Part shown: piece after piece, positions 36,148-44,243 of the stretch
Layout: each line of letters opens with the position of its first letter
Position numbering within the stretch: the stretch's first letter is position 1
Source: Caldilineaceae bacterium
Lineage (GTDB): Bacteria; Chloroflexota; Anaerolineae; Caldilineales; Caldilineaceae
Assembly (NCBI GenBank): GCA_020845455.1
Contig: JADLFO010000044.1
Location: 1 to 52,100 of the forward strand
Direction of reading: 5' to 3'
Length of the DNA: 52,100 nucleotides
Made by a program: the position numbers and the translations under genes
Notes under the pieces: generated by a model
What the model was told of the DNA's origin: nothing
Database searches by the model: none
Seen by the model: only the letters and a program-made list of their open reading frames with translations

Positions 36148-36207
36148 GAACCGAATGTGGCTTTCCACCGAGACGCGCCAGCCCATGACAAGCTTTAGGA
36201 GGCGAGC

Positions 36208-37551
36208 TTGAATCCATCCGCCCGCGACCGGTCTTCCGGCTTGACCTTACGCGCCAACTTCACATGGACCTTCGTCGGTAACGCGGTGAATGCCGCCGCC
36301 TGGTGGGCAATGACCATTGTGCTGGCCCAGCTTGGCTCGCCTGAGCATGTCGGCCAATTTGCCCTGGGGCTGGCGATGACTGCGCCGATCTTTATGTTTG
36401 CGACGTTGCGCCTGCGCGATGTTCAGGCCACTGATATCAAACAAGACTTCACTTTTGGCGACTATTTCGCGATGCGCCTAAGCACCACAGCCCTGGCCTT
36501 GTTGGCTGTGACAGGCATTGTCATTGTCTCAAGTTACGAAATGGAATTGGCCCTGGTCATTCTGGCAACCGCGGCGTCGAAAGCGATTGAAGCGATCAGC
36601 GACGCCATGTATGGTCTTTTTATGCAGCAGGAACGCTTGGACCGGATCGCCAAGTCCATGATGATCAAAGGGCCGTTGTCTCTGCTTGGGCTTGGCCTAG
36701 GCTTTTATCTGACTGGCAGTGTGTTCTGGGGCGTCGTCGGTCTGGCAATGGCGCGCGCGCTGATTATGCTGGGGTACGATGTTCGGAATGCAACCTTGAG
36801 CCTGAGCCAATCCTCGACATCAACCCACCGTTTCATTTCCAAAGATTTCCCGCGCCCACGCTGGAATGCGGGCAGCTTGGCGCGGTTGGCCTGGCTTACG
36901 CTGCCCCTCGGTTTTGTCACCATGTTGATCTCATTCAATGCCAACATCCCTCGCTATTTTATCGAGGGGCATCTGGGCGTACATCAACTAGGCATCTTTG
37001 CGGCAATCACCGCCTTGCAAAAGGCAGCCCCCACGGTTGTGCAGGCGTTGGGGCGTTCGGCCAGCCCTCGCTTAGCCAAGTACTATGCCGCAAACAACGC
37101 TAGGGCATTTCGCAAGCTCACGCTTCGGTTGGTGGCGACTGGCGCTTTACTGGGGGGAGCGGGGGTCCTGATCGCGCTGGTGGCCGGACGGCCAATTCTG
37201 ACGTTGCTGTATGGGCCAGAGTATGCCCTGCCAGGACTGTTTGCGCTGGTCATGGTAGACGCAGGGCTTGATTACATATCCACGATGCTGCTTTTCGCGG
37301 TCACATCGGCCAGATACCTTCGGATCCAGCTGCCATTGCATCTTCTCACGACCGGCGTCGTTGCGCTGGCCTGTTACTTGCTTGTTCCGTCTGCTGGGTT
37401 GCAAGGGGCTGCGATGGCGGCGATCATTGCCGAACTGGTTCGGCTGATGGGCAGTTTGGCCGCTGTTTGGCATGCTCAGCGTACGCTTGCCAGAGATACG
37501 ATCATGCCCGAACCTCAGACCCCAGCCTATGCTCCGCAGAAGGTCCTTTAA
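36208..37551 (+). CDS. Polysaccharide flippase (Wzx/MVF-like)
   Basis: This 447-residue protein has about twelve to fourteen hydrophobic segments and resembles lipid-linked oligosaccharide flippases. N-terminal TWTFVGNAVNAAAWWAMTIV, QLGSPEHVGQFALGLAMTAP and the loop with AISDAMYGLFMQQERLDRIA are typical. A C-terminal segment near PILTLLYGPEYALPGLFALV is the usual Wzx late motif. It would move the completed repeat unit to the outer face for the polymerase at 28189. TTG 36208 follows AGGAGGCGAGC, a clear start. The next gene begins one base after its stop. Confidence 0.87.
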   Translation: MNPSARDRSSGLTLRANFTWTFVGNAVNAAAWWAMTIVLAQLGSPEHVGQFALGLAMTAPIFMFATLRLRDVQATDIKQDFTFGDYFAMRLSTTALALLAVTGIVIVSSYEMELALVILATAASKAIEAISDAMYGLFMQQERLDRIAKSMMIKGPLSLLGLGLGFYLTGSVFWGVVGLAMARALIMLGYDVRNATLSLSQSSTSTHRFISKDFPRPRWNAGSLARLAWLTLPLGFVTMLISFNANIPRYFIEGHLGVHQLGIFAAITALQKAAPTVVQALGRSASPRLAKYYAANNARAFRKLTLRLVATGALLGGAGVLIALVAGRPILTLLYGPEYALPGLFALVMVDAGLDYISTMLLFAVTSARYLRIQLPLHLLTTGVVALACYLLVPSAGLQGAAMAAIIAELVRLMGSLAAVWHAQRTLARDTIMPEPQTPAYAPQKVL

Positions 37552-37552
37552 G

Positions 37553-38323
37553 ATGATCGTTGAGTTTATCGGCAGTACCGGGGCGGGAAAAACGACGTTG
37601 ATCAAGCACATTCTCTATTGCTGTGAGAGAGATGGCATTAGTGCGATTGTGGGCGCTGATTTTGTGCTGAAGCGAAGCCGGCTGAATGGGATCAAAAATC
37701 ATCTGGTTCGAGCCGTTTTGATCAATCTCATTTCGCTCTTTGCCTCCCTGGCAGCATGGCGCAGCAATCTGGCGTTCTATCGATTTATACTCCGGATTAT
37801 TCTGCGGCTGCCGGACGCCGTTCCTTGGTTTGACAGGCTTTGTCTGGCGAAGAATATCTTGAAGAGAATTGGGATTTTCGAAACGGTTCGCCGTCATGGC
37901 GATGAACGGCAACTGTACCTCGTGGATGAGGGAACCTTGCATGTGGCGCATAGCCTGTTTGTTCACCTTGCGGGCGAGGCCAATCGCCACGATTTATCCA
38001 CCTTTGCCGGCCTAGTTCCCTTGCCCCAGGTCGTGGTCTATCTCCGGCAAGATGAAGCGGTTCTGGTCGACCGGATCCTGGCGCGGGGACACCCTCGTGT
38101 GCCCAACCAGTCATTGGCCGATGCTGCGCATTTCGTTAGGCAGGCCATGAACGTATTTGATGAACTCGTGCAGAATCCGGCCATTGAACCAAGTGTAGTT
38201 ATGGTAGATGGCGTGCAAAAAACGGTCATGACCCCAGGCTCCAGCCATGATTCCTTGCCGGCCGGCGTTGCGAAGCTTGTACAGGCCGGCCTGCAAGTTT
38301 CCGCCGAGAAGGTCTTCGTATAG
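37553..38323 (+). CDS. P-loop kinase-like protein of the polysaccharide locus
   Basis: From ATG 37553 (AGAAGG upstream) the product has 256 residues. Walker A is FIGSTGAGKTTLIKH (residues 5-19), Walker B-like LYLVDEGTLHVAHSLFVHL (about 122-140), and a lid-like VYLRQDEAVLVDRILARGHP follows. These fit the nucleotide/sugar kinase side of P-loop NTPases, yet no known specific enzyme is recognised. APS kinase was considered because the locus needs one, but its characteristic motifs are not seen. It forms a pair with the next gene, which also contains a kinase-like domain. Confidence 0.7.
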   Translation: MIVEFIGSTGAGKTTLIKHILYCCERDGISAIVGADFVLKRSRLNGIKNHLVRAVLINLISLFASLAAWRSNLAFYRFILRIILRLPDAVPWFDRLCLAKNILKRIGIFETVRRHGDERQLYLVDEGTLHVAHSLFVHLAGEANRHDLSTFAGLVPLPQVVVYLRQDEAVLVDRILARGHPRVPNQSLADAAHFVRQAMNVFDELVQNPAIEPSVVMVDGVQKTVMTPGSSHDSLPAGVAKLVQAGLQVSAEKVFV

Positions 38324-38357
38324 GTGGGACGACCTACATATTCAGAGAGTGTTTTCC

Positions 38358-39872
38358 ATGCACCGAGAAATCACCGCGTCCGCAACGTTAACCGATTGTC
38401 TGATCGACGCTTTCAATCGGGAAGGGATCAGCTATTGCCATTGGAAAAGCAATATTGATCTGGCGCAGGCCACAGCGGGAATGACCGATCTCGATCTATT
38501 GGTCGACCGAAAATCCTTGCCGCAAGCGCTCGCGATTCTCTCTCAGCTTGGTTTTAAGGCCGCAGTAGCCAGGTGGGGGGCCAATCCACCGAGTGTACGC
38601 CACTATTACGGTTTTGACCCACACACGAAACACCTGATTCATGTCCATCTCTTTAGCCGGGTGCTGACCGGTGAAAGCTATGTGAAAAGTCACCTGTTTC
38701 CTTTTGAGGAGATGCTGCTGGAGAACGTGGTTTACTCCGGTCGGATCCCGGTGACATCCAAACCTGCTGAACTCGTTTTGTTTACGCTGAGAATGTTTAT
38801 TAAGTATGGTTCGTTGTCCGACCTGGTCTCTCTGAGGCGAAAATCGGAGAGCGTAAGAATTGAAACCCGCTGGTTACAGGCAGGCGGTGATCTGTCGGAG
38901 GCGTTGTCGTTATTGCAAGACTACTGCCCGGTGATAGATGAACGGCTGTTCGTGGCGTGCGTTGAAACCCTCGCCGGTGATAGCCCGCTGCTTACGAGAA
39001 TGAGACTGGCCCGACAAGTCCGGCGACGTCTAAAGGTCTATGCCAAATATACCTTCTTCGCGCGGCTGCTGGCCTATGGTCAGTTGCTGTGGGCTGAAGC
39101 GCGCCGGCGTCTGGGGACAAAACGGCAGAATAAGGTGTTGCCGGCTGGGGGGGCCGTCATTGCATTTGTCGGCGCGGATGCAACCGGCAAATCCACGCTA
39201 GTCGCAGAAACGGGGCGCTGGTTGGGCGATACGTTCACGGTCAACGTGATCCACACCGGCAAGCCGCCTTCGTCGTGGGTGACGGCTCCTGTAAATATGG
39301 CGCTGGCCGTTATGCGCAGACTCACGTCCTCCCAACGCAGGGATCATCTCAAAGGCCAGAAAACCTTTTCAAGCGATTCGCATTTGGCCCAGCCTACCTT
39401 CAAGGGCCTGTCTTCTTTACCCTACGCTTTGCGCGCGGTCGTGCTGGCCTGGGACCGGCGGCAGCTTATCCTGAAGAATCGACGCCGGGCTGCCGAGGGG
39501 GAGATCATTGTCTGTGATCGGTATCCCTCCAGGATCACCGGGGCCATGGACAGCCCTTGCTTAGTCGAAGAGCCGCTCAAAACCGGATCCGTTGCGGCGA
39601 TGTATAACCGCTTGGCTCGGCTTGAGCAACAACTATACAGACAGATTCCGCCTCCTGATATCGTATTACGGCTTAGGGTATCCCTTGAGACTGCCCTACA
39701 GCGAAATCGTGAACGCAACCAGCAGGACAAGGAAGTCTACCTCGCGGCCCGTCACCGCCGGAGCCAGGAATGGCAGATGCCCGGGGCGAGAAACGTCTAT
39801 GAGATCGACACTGAACAGACGCTTGAAGAAACCCTCTGCAAGGTAAAAGAAGCCATATGGGCGTCGCTTTAG
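38358..39872 (+). CDS. Nucleotidyltransferase-like plus thymidylate kinase-like fusion
   Basis: ATG 38358 gives 504 residues. The first 240 residues resemble nucleotidyltransferase-fold proteins found in capsule loci (GISYCHWKSNIDLAQATAGM, TDLDLLVDR, HVHLFSRVLTGE). A second domain (about 265-500) is like thymidylate kinase: VIAFVGADATGKSTLVAETG (Walker A), GEIIVCDRYPSRITGAMDSP, and a lid region VSLETALQRNRERNQQDKEV. Domain pairs of this kind recur in exopolysaccharide clusters without a settled function. The product may phosphorylate a lipid or sugar carrier, or may be a non-canonical transferase. Only the domain calls are firm. Confidence 0.75.
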   Translation: MHREITASATLTDCLIDAFNREGISYCHWKSNIDLAQATAGMTDLDLLVDRKSLPQALAILSQLGFKAAVARWGANPPSVRHYYGFDPHTKHLIHVHLFSRVLTGESYVKSHLFPFEEMLLENVVYSGRIPVTSKPAELVLFTLRMFIKYGSLSDLVSLRRKSESVRIETRWLQAGGDLSEALSLLQDYCPVIDERLFVACVETLAGDSPLLTRMRLARQVRRRLKVYAKYTFFARLLAYGQLLWAEARRRLGTKRQNKVLPAGGAVIAFVGADATGKSTLVAETGRWLGDTFTVNVIHTGKPPSSWVTAPVNMALAVMRRLTSSQRRDHLKGQKTFSSDSHLAQPTFKGLSSLPYALRAVVLAWDRRQLILKNRRRAAEGEIIVCDRYPSRITGAMDSPCLVEEPLKTGSVAAMYNRLARLEQQLYRQIPPPDIVLRLRVSLETALQRNRERNQQDKEVYLAARHRRSQEWQMPGARNVYEIDTEQTLEETLCKVKEAIWASL

Positions 39873-39953
39873 TTCGAACCGTTGGCGGCAGAGGTTACTC
39901 TTTGGACTGGGCCTATCCAAGACAGATGCGGATCGGCGGCGAGGAGACCCGAT

Positions 39954-41057
39954 GTGAAAATCGCCTTCATCATCACCCGGTCGGATGACATCGGTGGCGC
40001 CCAGATCCACGTTCGGGATTTGTCGACGGCGCTCCGGGCAGCCGGTCACGACGCTGTAGTACTCGCAGGCGCTAACGGCGTACTTGCCGACGACCTGGAC
40101 GCACGTGGCGTTCCCTATTTTCCGCTACAGCATCTTGCCCGCGAGGTTGGGCTGCTCTATGACGTCCGCTGTTTCGCGGAACTACGCAAGACGTTGCGCA
40201 AAATCCAGCCCGATATCATATCCACCCATTCCACCAAGGCTGGGTTCATCGGCCGCATCGCCGGCAAGACGCTTGGCATCCCCACCCTGTTCACTGCGCA
40301 CGGTTGGGGGTTCACCGAGGGCCGCCCGCCTCTCCAGGCGTTCGCATTCTGGGTTGTCGAACGGACAACCGCGGCGTGGGCAGCGCGCATCATCACGGTT
40401 TGCGAGTCGGATCGCAAGGCTGCCGTTCGCGTGCATGTGGCCTCGCGCGAGCGGCTGGTGACCATTCACAACGCGATGCCCGATGTCGACGCAACACTGC
40501 GCGCCAGACCGGGCAATTCGCCCGCGCAGCTAGTGATGGTCGCTAGACTCTCGCACTGGAAAGACCAGCCGGCCCTGCTGCACGCTCTGGCCGGCCTGCA
40601 GGACCTGGACTGGCAGCTTGAGTTTATCGGCGACGGTCCCCTTCGCGGGCAGCTTGAGGCGCTGACCCAAAGTTTGGGCCTCAGCGCGCGCGTGACCTTT
40701 CTCGGTTCTCGCCGCGACGTTCCCGAACGGCTCGCCGCAGCGCAGCTATTTCTGCTCACCAGCAAGTGGGAGGGCTTCCCCCGCTCCATCCTCGAGGCTA
40801 TGCGCGCCGGTTTGCCGGTGGTTGCCTCCGATGTGGGCGGGGTTCAAGAGTCCGTGATGGATGGGGTCACCGGCTTTGTGATTCCACGGGGGGATGCAGC
40901 CCGTTTGCGCGAATGCCTGTGCATGCTGATCACCAGCCCCGAGCTGCGCGTCAGGATGGGTGCAGCCGGACGCGCCCGGTATGAGGAGATGTTCACGTTC
41001 GACCGTCTGGTGGAGCGAACTACGCAAGTATATGAACTGGTTCTTGGAAGGAGGTAG
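39954..41057 (+). CDS. Glycosyltransferase family 4
   Basis: GTG 39954 (GGAGA seven bases upstream) gives a 367-residue GT-B enzyme. The N-terminal half shows KIAFIITRSDDIGGAQIHVR and STHSTKAGFIGRIAGKTLGI with FTAHGWGFTEG. The C-terminal half shows VMVARLSHWKDQPALLHALA, FIGDGPLRGQLEAL and the donor-binding stretch SKWEGFPRSILEAMRAGLPV, containing the EX7E pattern of retaining GT4 enzymes. It adds a sugar to the growing lipid-linked unit; donor and acceptor are not known. An in-frame TTG at 39882 is less likely because it lacks that ribosome binding site. The methyltransferase follows after five bases. Confidence 0.9.
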   Translation: MKIAFIITRSDDIGGAQIHVRDLSTALRAAGHDAVVLAGANGVLADDLDARGVPYFPLQHLAREVGLLYDVRCFAELRKTLRKIQPDIISTHSTKAGFIGRIAGKTLGIPTLFTAHGWGFTEGRPPLQAFAFWVVERTTAAWAARIITVCESDRKAAVRVHVASRERLVTIHNAMPDVDATLRARPGNSPAQLVMVARLSHWKDQPALLHALAGLQDLDWQLEFIGDGPLRGQLEALTQSLGLSARVTFLGSRRDVPERLAAAQLFLLTSKWEGFPRSILEAMRAGLPVVASDVGGVQESVMDGVTGFVIPRGDAARLRECLCMLITSPELRVRMGAAGRARYEEMFTFDRLVERTTQVYELVLGRR

Positions 41058-41062
41058 CCGCT

Positions 41063-41962
41063 TTGGATTCAGCCCTGATCAATACCCAACTCGACATCAC
41101 GCGCTGCCCGATCTGTGGCGCTGCCGACAACCGGTATCTCCGCAGGGGCTACTATGTCAAATGTTCGGCGTGCAAAGTGGCGTTTCGGGAGCGACGCGAA
41201 TCTGCCGCGGAATTGGATGAGTATTGGCAGAAAGAGTTTTGGACAGATGAAGAGATCGAGAAACGGAAAAATCGTGAGCCGGTGTTTCGAGACGCCTTTG
41301 CGCTTTTGCGCCGTCAGAAACCCTGGGGAGGGTCCGTCCTGGACATCGGCTGTGGGATAGGTACGTTTCTGTCGGTATGCCGCGCAGGGGGGTGGGACGT
41401 GACCGGCGTCGAGCCTTCGTCCATCGCCTGTGAAGTCGCCAGAAGGGAGTACGGTCTCGATCTGATCAATGCGCCGTTTTCGAGCGCCATGTTCCAGGGG
41501 AGAAAGTTCGACGCGATCTTTGCCGCCCAGGTGATCCATCATCTGGCGGATCCGGCGGCTTTTGTTGCGGAGATGGACCGCGTGCTGGCAGACGACGGAA
41601 TTCTGATGCTGCGCACACCCAACCTAATCCCGCTGGAACTGAGTCTGGTCCTACAACGCCTGCTTGGTCGGGAAAAGGAATTCTTTTGCGGCCCCGCGCT
41701 CTATACGTTTCATCCTGATACCTTGTCTTTTCTTTTCCGGCGGCTGAACTATCGTGAAGTCACCTTTGTGAACTCCAGACCGTACCTAGAGATGCCGGCT
41801 GCGCCCTGGCAGCCCGGTCAGTCCGCCAAAGCCAATCTTAGGCGTCTCTCGGTAACGGCGCTTAAGCTTGCAGCCTATGGTGCGGTAGAGGCCGTCCACA
41901 AGGTGAGCAATGGGCGGGTGGTTGTCGGCCCTTCGCTTTTTGTGGTTGCCCGCAAGGCGTAG
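41063..41962 (+). CDS. SAM-dependent methyltransferase with N-terminal zinc ribbon
   Basis: TTG 41063 follows GGAAGGAGGTAGCCGC, giving 299 residues. A small zinc-ribbon-like stretch (CPICGAADNRYL, then CSAC) precedes a class I methyltransferase core: VLDIGCGIGTFLSVCRAGGW (motif I), VTGVEPSSIACEVARR, FDAIFAAQVIHHLADPAAFV and LADDGILMLRTPN. This layout is common for sugar or lipid-linked glycan methyltransferases in polysaccharide loci. It probably methylates a sugar; the acceptor is unknown. Confidence 0.87.
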   Translation: MDSALINTQLDITRCPICGAADNRYLRRGYYVKCSACKVAFRERRESAAELDEYWQKEFWTDEEIEKRKNREPVFRDAFALLRRQKPWGGSVLDIGCGIGTFLSVCRAGGWDVTGVEPSSIACEVARREYGLDLINAPFSSAMFQGRKFDAIFAAQVIHHLADPAAFVAEMDRVLADDGILMLRTPNLIPLELSLVLQRLLGREKEFFCGPALYTFHPDTLSFLFRRLNYREVTFVNSRPYLEMPAAPWQPGQSAKANLRRLSVTALKLAAYGAVEAVHKVSNGRVVVGPSLFVVARKA

Positions 41963-41995
41963 TCCTCGGCGGCTCACACGTGCTGGAGGAACAAG

Positions 41996-42574
41996 ATGGG
42001 CAAATATGTTTGGGAGATCATTCGTCACACGTTCTCGCCTCAATTTCTTGTCGCCTTGTTCTATAGTTTTGCCTACTACATCCATGAGCATGTAGCCTGG
42101 CGATCCACTATCCATGCCGAGAGAGATGCCAGGATTCATGCGACGGCGTCCATTCGAAACGCGCAGAACGTCTATGTGGGCAAAAATTCCCATATCAACC
42201 ACTTGTGTTGCGTCTGGGCGGGTGAAAACTCCAAAATCATCCTGGGTAACAACCTCCTGATGGGTCCCGGCGTCTGTATTTTTTCGGGCAACCACAGCAC
42301 GATCAAGGGCCGGCCGATGACATTCCAGGCGCGGCAAGAGGAGTCGATTGTGATCGGGGATGATGTGTGGCTAGGGGCGCACAGCGTTATCACTGCCGGA
42401 ACGCAGATCGCGAACGGTGTGATCGTGGCCGCGGGCGCCGTCGTGACGCGCAGCATTACCCAGGAAGGCGTGATCGTCGCCGGGATTCCCGCAAAGATCG
42501 TCCGGGAGCGGCTCCCCGCCCCTGAGTTCAATATCAACGAGATGGACACCGTGGAAAAGATCCTTGCCCGCTGA
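41996..42574 (+). CDS. Hexapeptide-repeat acyltransferase
   Basis: The 192-residue protein has left-handed beta-helix repeats from about residue 45 to 170, including VYVGKNSHINHLCCVWAGEN, IILGNNLLMGPGVCIFSGNH and IVIGDDVWLGAHSVITAGTQ. IANGVIVAAGAVVTRSI follows. The His of SGNHSTI fits the catalytic His of the xenobiotic/maltose acetyltransferase family. It likely O-acetylates a polysaccharide sugar. N-terminal hydrophobic FLVALFYSFAYYIHEHVAW could associate with the membrane. GGAGGAAC lies before the ATG. Confidence 0.88.
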   Translation: MGKYVWEIIRHTFSPQFLVALFYSFAYYIHEHVAWRSTIHAERDARIHATASIRNAQNVYVGKNSHINHLCCVWAGENSKIILGNNLLMGPGVCIFSGNHSTIKGRPMTFQARQEESIVIGDDVWLGAHSVITAGTQIANGVIVAAGAVVTRSITQEGVIVAGIPAKIVRERLPAPEFNINEMDTVEKILAR

Positions 42575-42581
42575 GGGTCAA

Positions 42582-43427
42582 ATGGCCCCAATCCTCAATG
42601 CCTTGACCATCGATGTCGAAGAGCATTTTCAGGTTCATGCGTTTGAAACTGTCGTTGCGCGCTCGGCCTGGGATAGCTATCCCAGCAGGGTTGTCGCCAA
42701 CACCCAGCGCATTCTGCGCCTGTTGGCGGACCACGACCTGCGCGCCACCTTCTTTATCTTAGGATGGATCGCCGATCGCTATCCCGAATTGGTCAGGGAG
42801 ATCGCCGCGCAGGGCCACGAGATAGCCACCCACGGCTATTGGCACGAACTGGTCTATCGTCAGACGCCGGCGGAGTTTGCCGCTGACCTGCGACAGTCAC
42901 TAGACGCCATCGTGCGCGCATGTGGCCTACAGCCGGCAGGGTATCGCGCGCCGGCTTTCTCAATCACGAAGCAATCGCTGTGGGCGCTCGATATTATCTG
43001 TGAAAACAATCTGAAGTATGATTCGAGCATTTTCCCGCTGGCTGCGCATGATCGATACGGCATAAGCAACGCCAATCGCTTTGCGAGTCAGGTGCATGGC
43101 GGGCTGTGGGAGCTTCCGGTCAGCACAATACGGCTAGGCAACCAGAACTGGCCGGTGGCCGGGGGCGGTTATTTCCGGCTGTATCCTCTATGGCTTACAC
43201 GCCAGGCTATTCGTCATCTAAACGCCTGCGGATATCCGGCGGTCATCTACCTGCACCCCTGGGAGTTTGATCCGGATCAACCCCGCATCCCCAATGCGCC
43301 GCGGCTTTCTCGCTTTCGCCACTATGTGAACATTGACAAAACCGAGAGCCGGCTACGAGCATTGCTAAGCGAATTCCAGTGCGGGCCGTTGAGTACTGTC
43401 TTTGCGGGTTGTTTAGAGGCAGGTTGA
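42582..43427 (+). CDS. Polysaccharide deacetylase, XrtA-associated TIGR03006-like
   Basis: ATG 42582 gives 281 residues; an in-frame TTG at 42564 would overlap the preceding gene. The NodB fold is clear: NALTIDVEEHFQVHAFE (metal Asp), ATFFILGWIADRYPELV, GHEIATHGYWHELVYRQTP (metal His pair), PAGYRAPAFSIT, and a C-terminal YLHPWEFDPDQPRIP. This arrangement is that of the polysaccharide deacetylase subfamily linked to XrtA/PEP-CTERM loci. No exosortase is visible here. It would remove N-acetyl groups from the polymer or its precursors. Confidence 0.9.
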   Translation: MAPILNALTIDVEEHFQVHAFETVVARSAWDSYPSRVVANTQRILRLLADHDLRATFFILGWIADRYPELVREIAAQGHEIATHGYWHELVYRQTPAEFAADLRQSLDAIVRACGLQPAGYRAPAFSITKQSLWALDIICENNLKYDSSIFPLAAHDRYGISNANRFASQVHGGLWELPVSTIRLGNQNWPVAGGGYFRLYPLWLTRQAIRHLNACGYPAVIYLHPWEFDPDQPRIPNAPRLSRFRHYVNIDKTESRLRALLSEFQCGPLSTVFAGCLEAG

Positions 43428-43553
43428 TGTAGATTGCGTTCATTATCGTACAATACCTCATGCGGCGTTGCTCTATCGATTGCGGTTTGTGTCCGGTGCG
43501 GGTTGACGTAAAACTATTGTGCCGGAGCACATATTTTCATAGCGGATCCCTTT

Positions 43554-44000
43554 GTGCTGCCACACAAACATATCGTTCTGTCTGCGGTGATAGGCGCTGT
43601 TGGCTGGTGGGGAACCGGAGAGCCTGCGGCCGGCGCAGCAGCCCTTGTGGGCGGCGTGCTGCCGGACGTCGATCATGTAGTGGACTATGCGTACTACTAT
43701 TGGCGGCGTGAACACCGATTGATCTTACTCCTGCACGGGTATGAGTTCGCCATCCTTGGCGCGTCGGCGGCTCTGCTCACCGGTGACACGACGCTGGGCA
43801 TCGCCGCGCTCTCCTATTTCATCCATCTATTGGCCGATCAGACCGAGAATCGCACGCATATGCTGGGATACTTACTGCTGTTTCGCGCCTGGAATCGGTT
43901 TCGGCTTGAGACACTCTCTACCGTGCCTGAAGCAGCCGCGCGCGGGAGAATGGAGGATATCCGCTCCCTGGAGAAGCTGCTAGGCGGCCGGCGCAAGTGA
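43554..44000 (+). CDS. YdjM/DUF457-like membrane protein (putative metal-dependent hydrolase)
   Basis: The 148-residue product (GTG start) resembles the membrane-bound metal-dependent hydrolase family. Landmarks are LPHKHIVLSAVIGAVGW, GGVLPDVDHVVDY (conserved Asp-x-Asp-His) and YFIHLLADQTENRTHMLGYL. About three short hydrophobic segments are present. The biochemical role of the family is poorly settled. It is separated from the deacetylase gene by 126 bases and may be its own unit. Confidence 0.75.
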   Translation: MLPHKHIVLSAVIGAVGWWGTGEPAAGAAALVGGVLPDVDHVVDYAYYYWRREHRLILLLHGYEFAILGASAALLTGDTTLGIAALSYFIHLLADQTENRTHMLGYLLLFRAWNRFRLETLSTVPEAAARGRMEDIRSLEKLLGGRRK

Positions 44001-44195
44001 CGTTGATTCGCGAGATGTAGAGACATGAGAGGCTTGAGAACGAACTGTACCTTGAAAAGGCCCGTACGTCGTAGATATGCGGATTCGAAACCGGAAGCCG
44101 GCACTCTGACATTGTGCGCCCAGGCGTGGGCAGAATGACAACCGTCTTACCGACCTGAGACCAAAAGTGCAGCATACTGCCGCTATGATAACCCT

Positions 44196-44220
44196 GATTA
44201 GGATGATGCTCATCCTGATC
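44196..44220. promoter_or_regulatory. Inverted repeat before the sugar dehydrogenase gene
   Basis: GATTAGGATGA (44196-44206) and TCATCCTGATC (44210-44220) pair with one G-T, loop TGC, 23 bases before the start codon. It could be an operator or leader hairpin. The rest of the 243-base gap (44001-44243) shows nothing definite. Confidence 0.35.
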
Positions 44221-44243
44221 GTAGCCGGAGAGGATGCATCTGC

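Noticed and set aside
37553-38323. APS kinase to complete the sulfation pathway
   Set aside because: Only a generic Walker A loop matches; APS kinase signature segments are not seen and the protein is longer.
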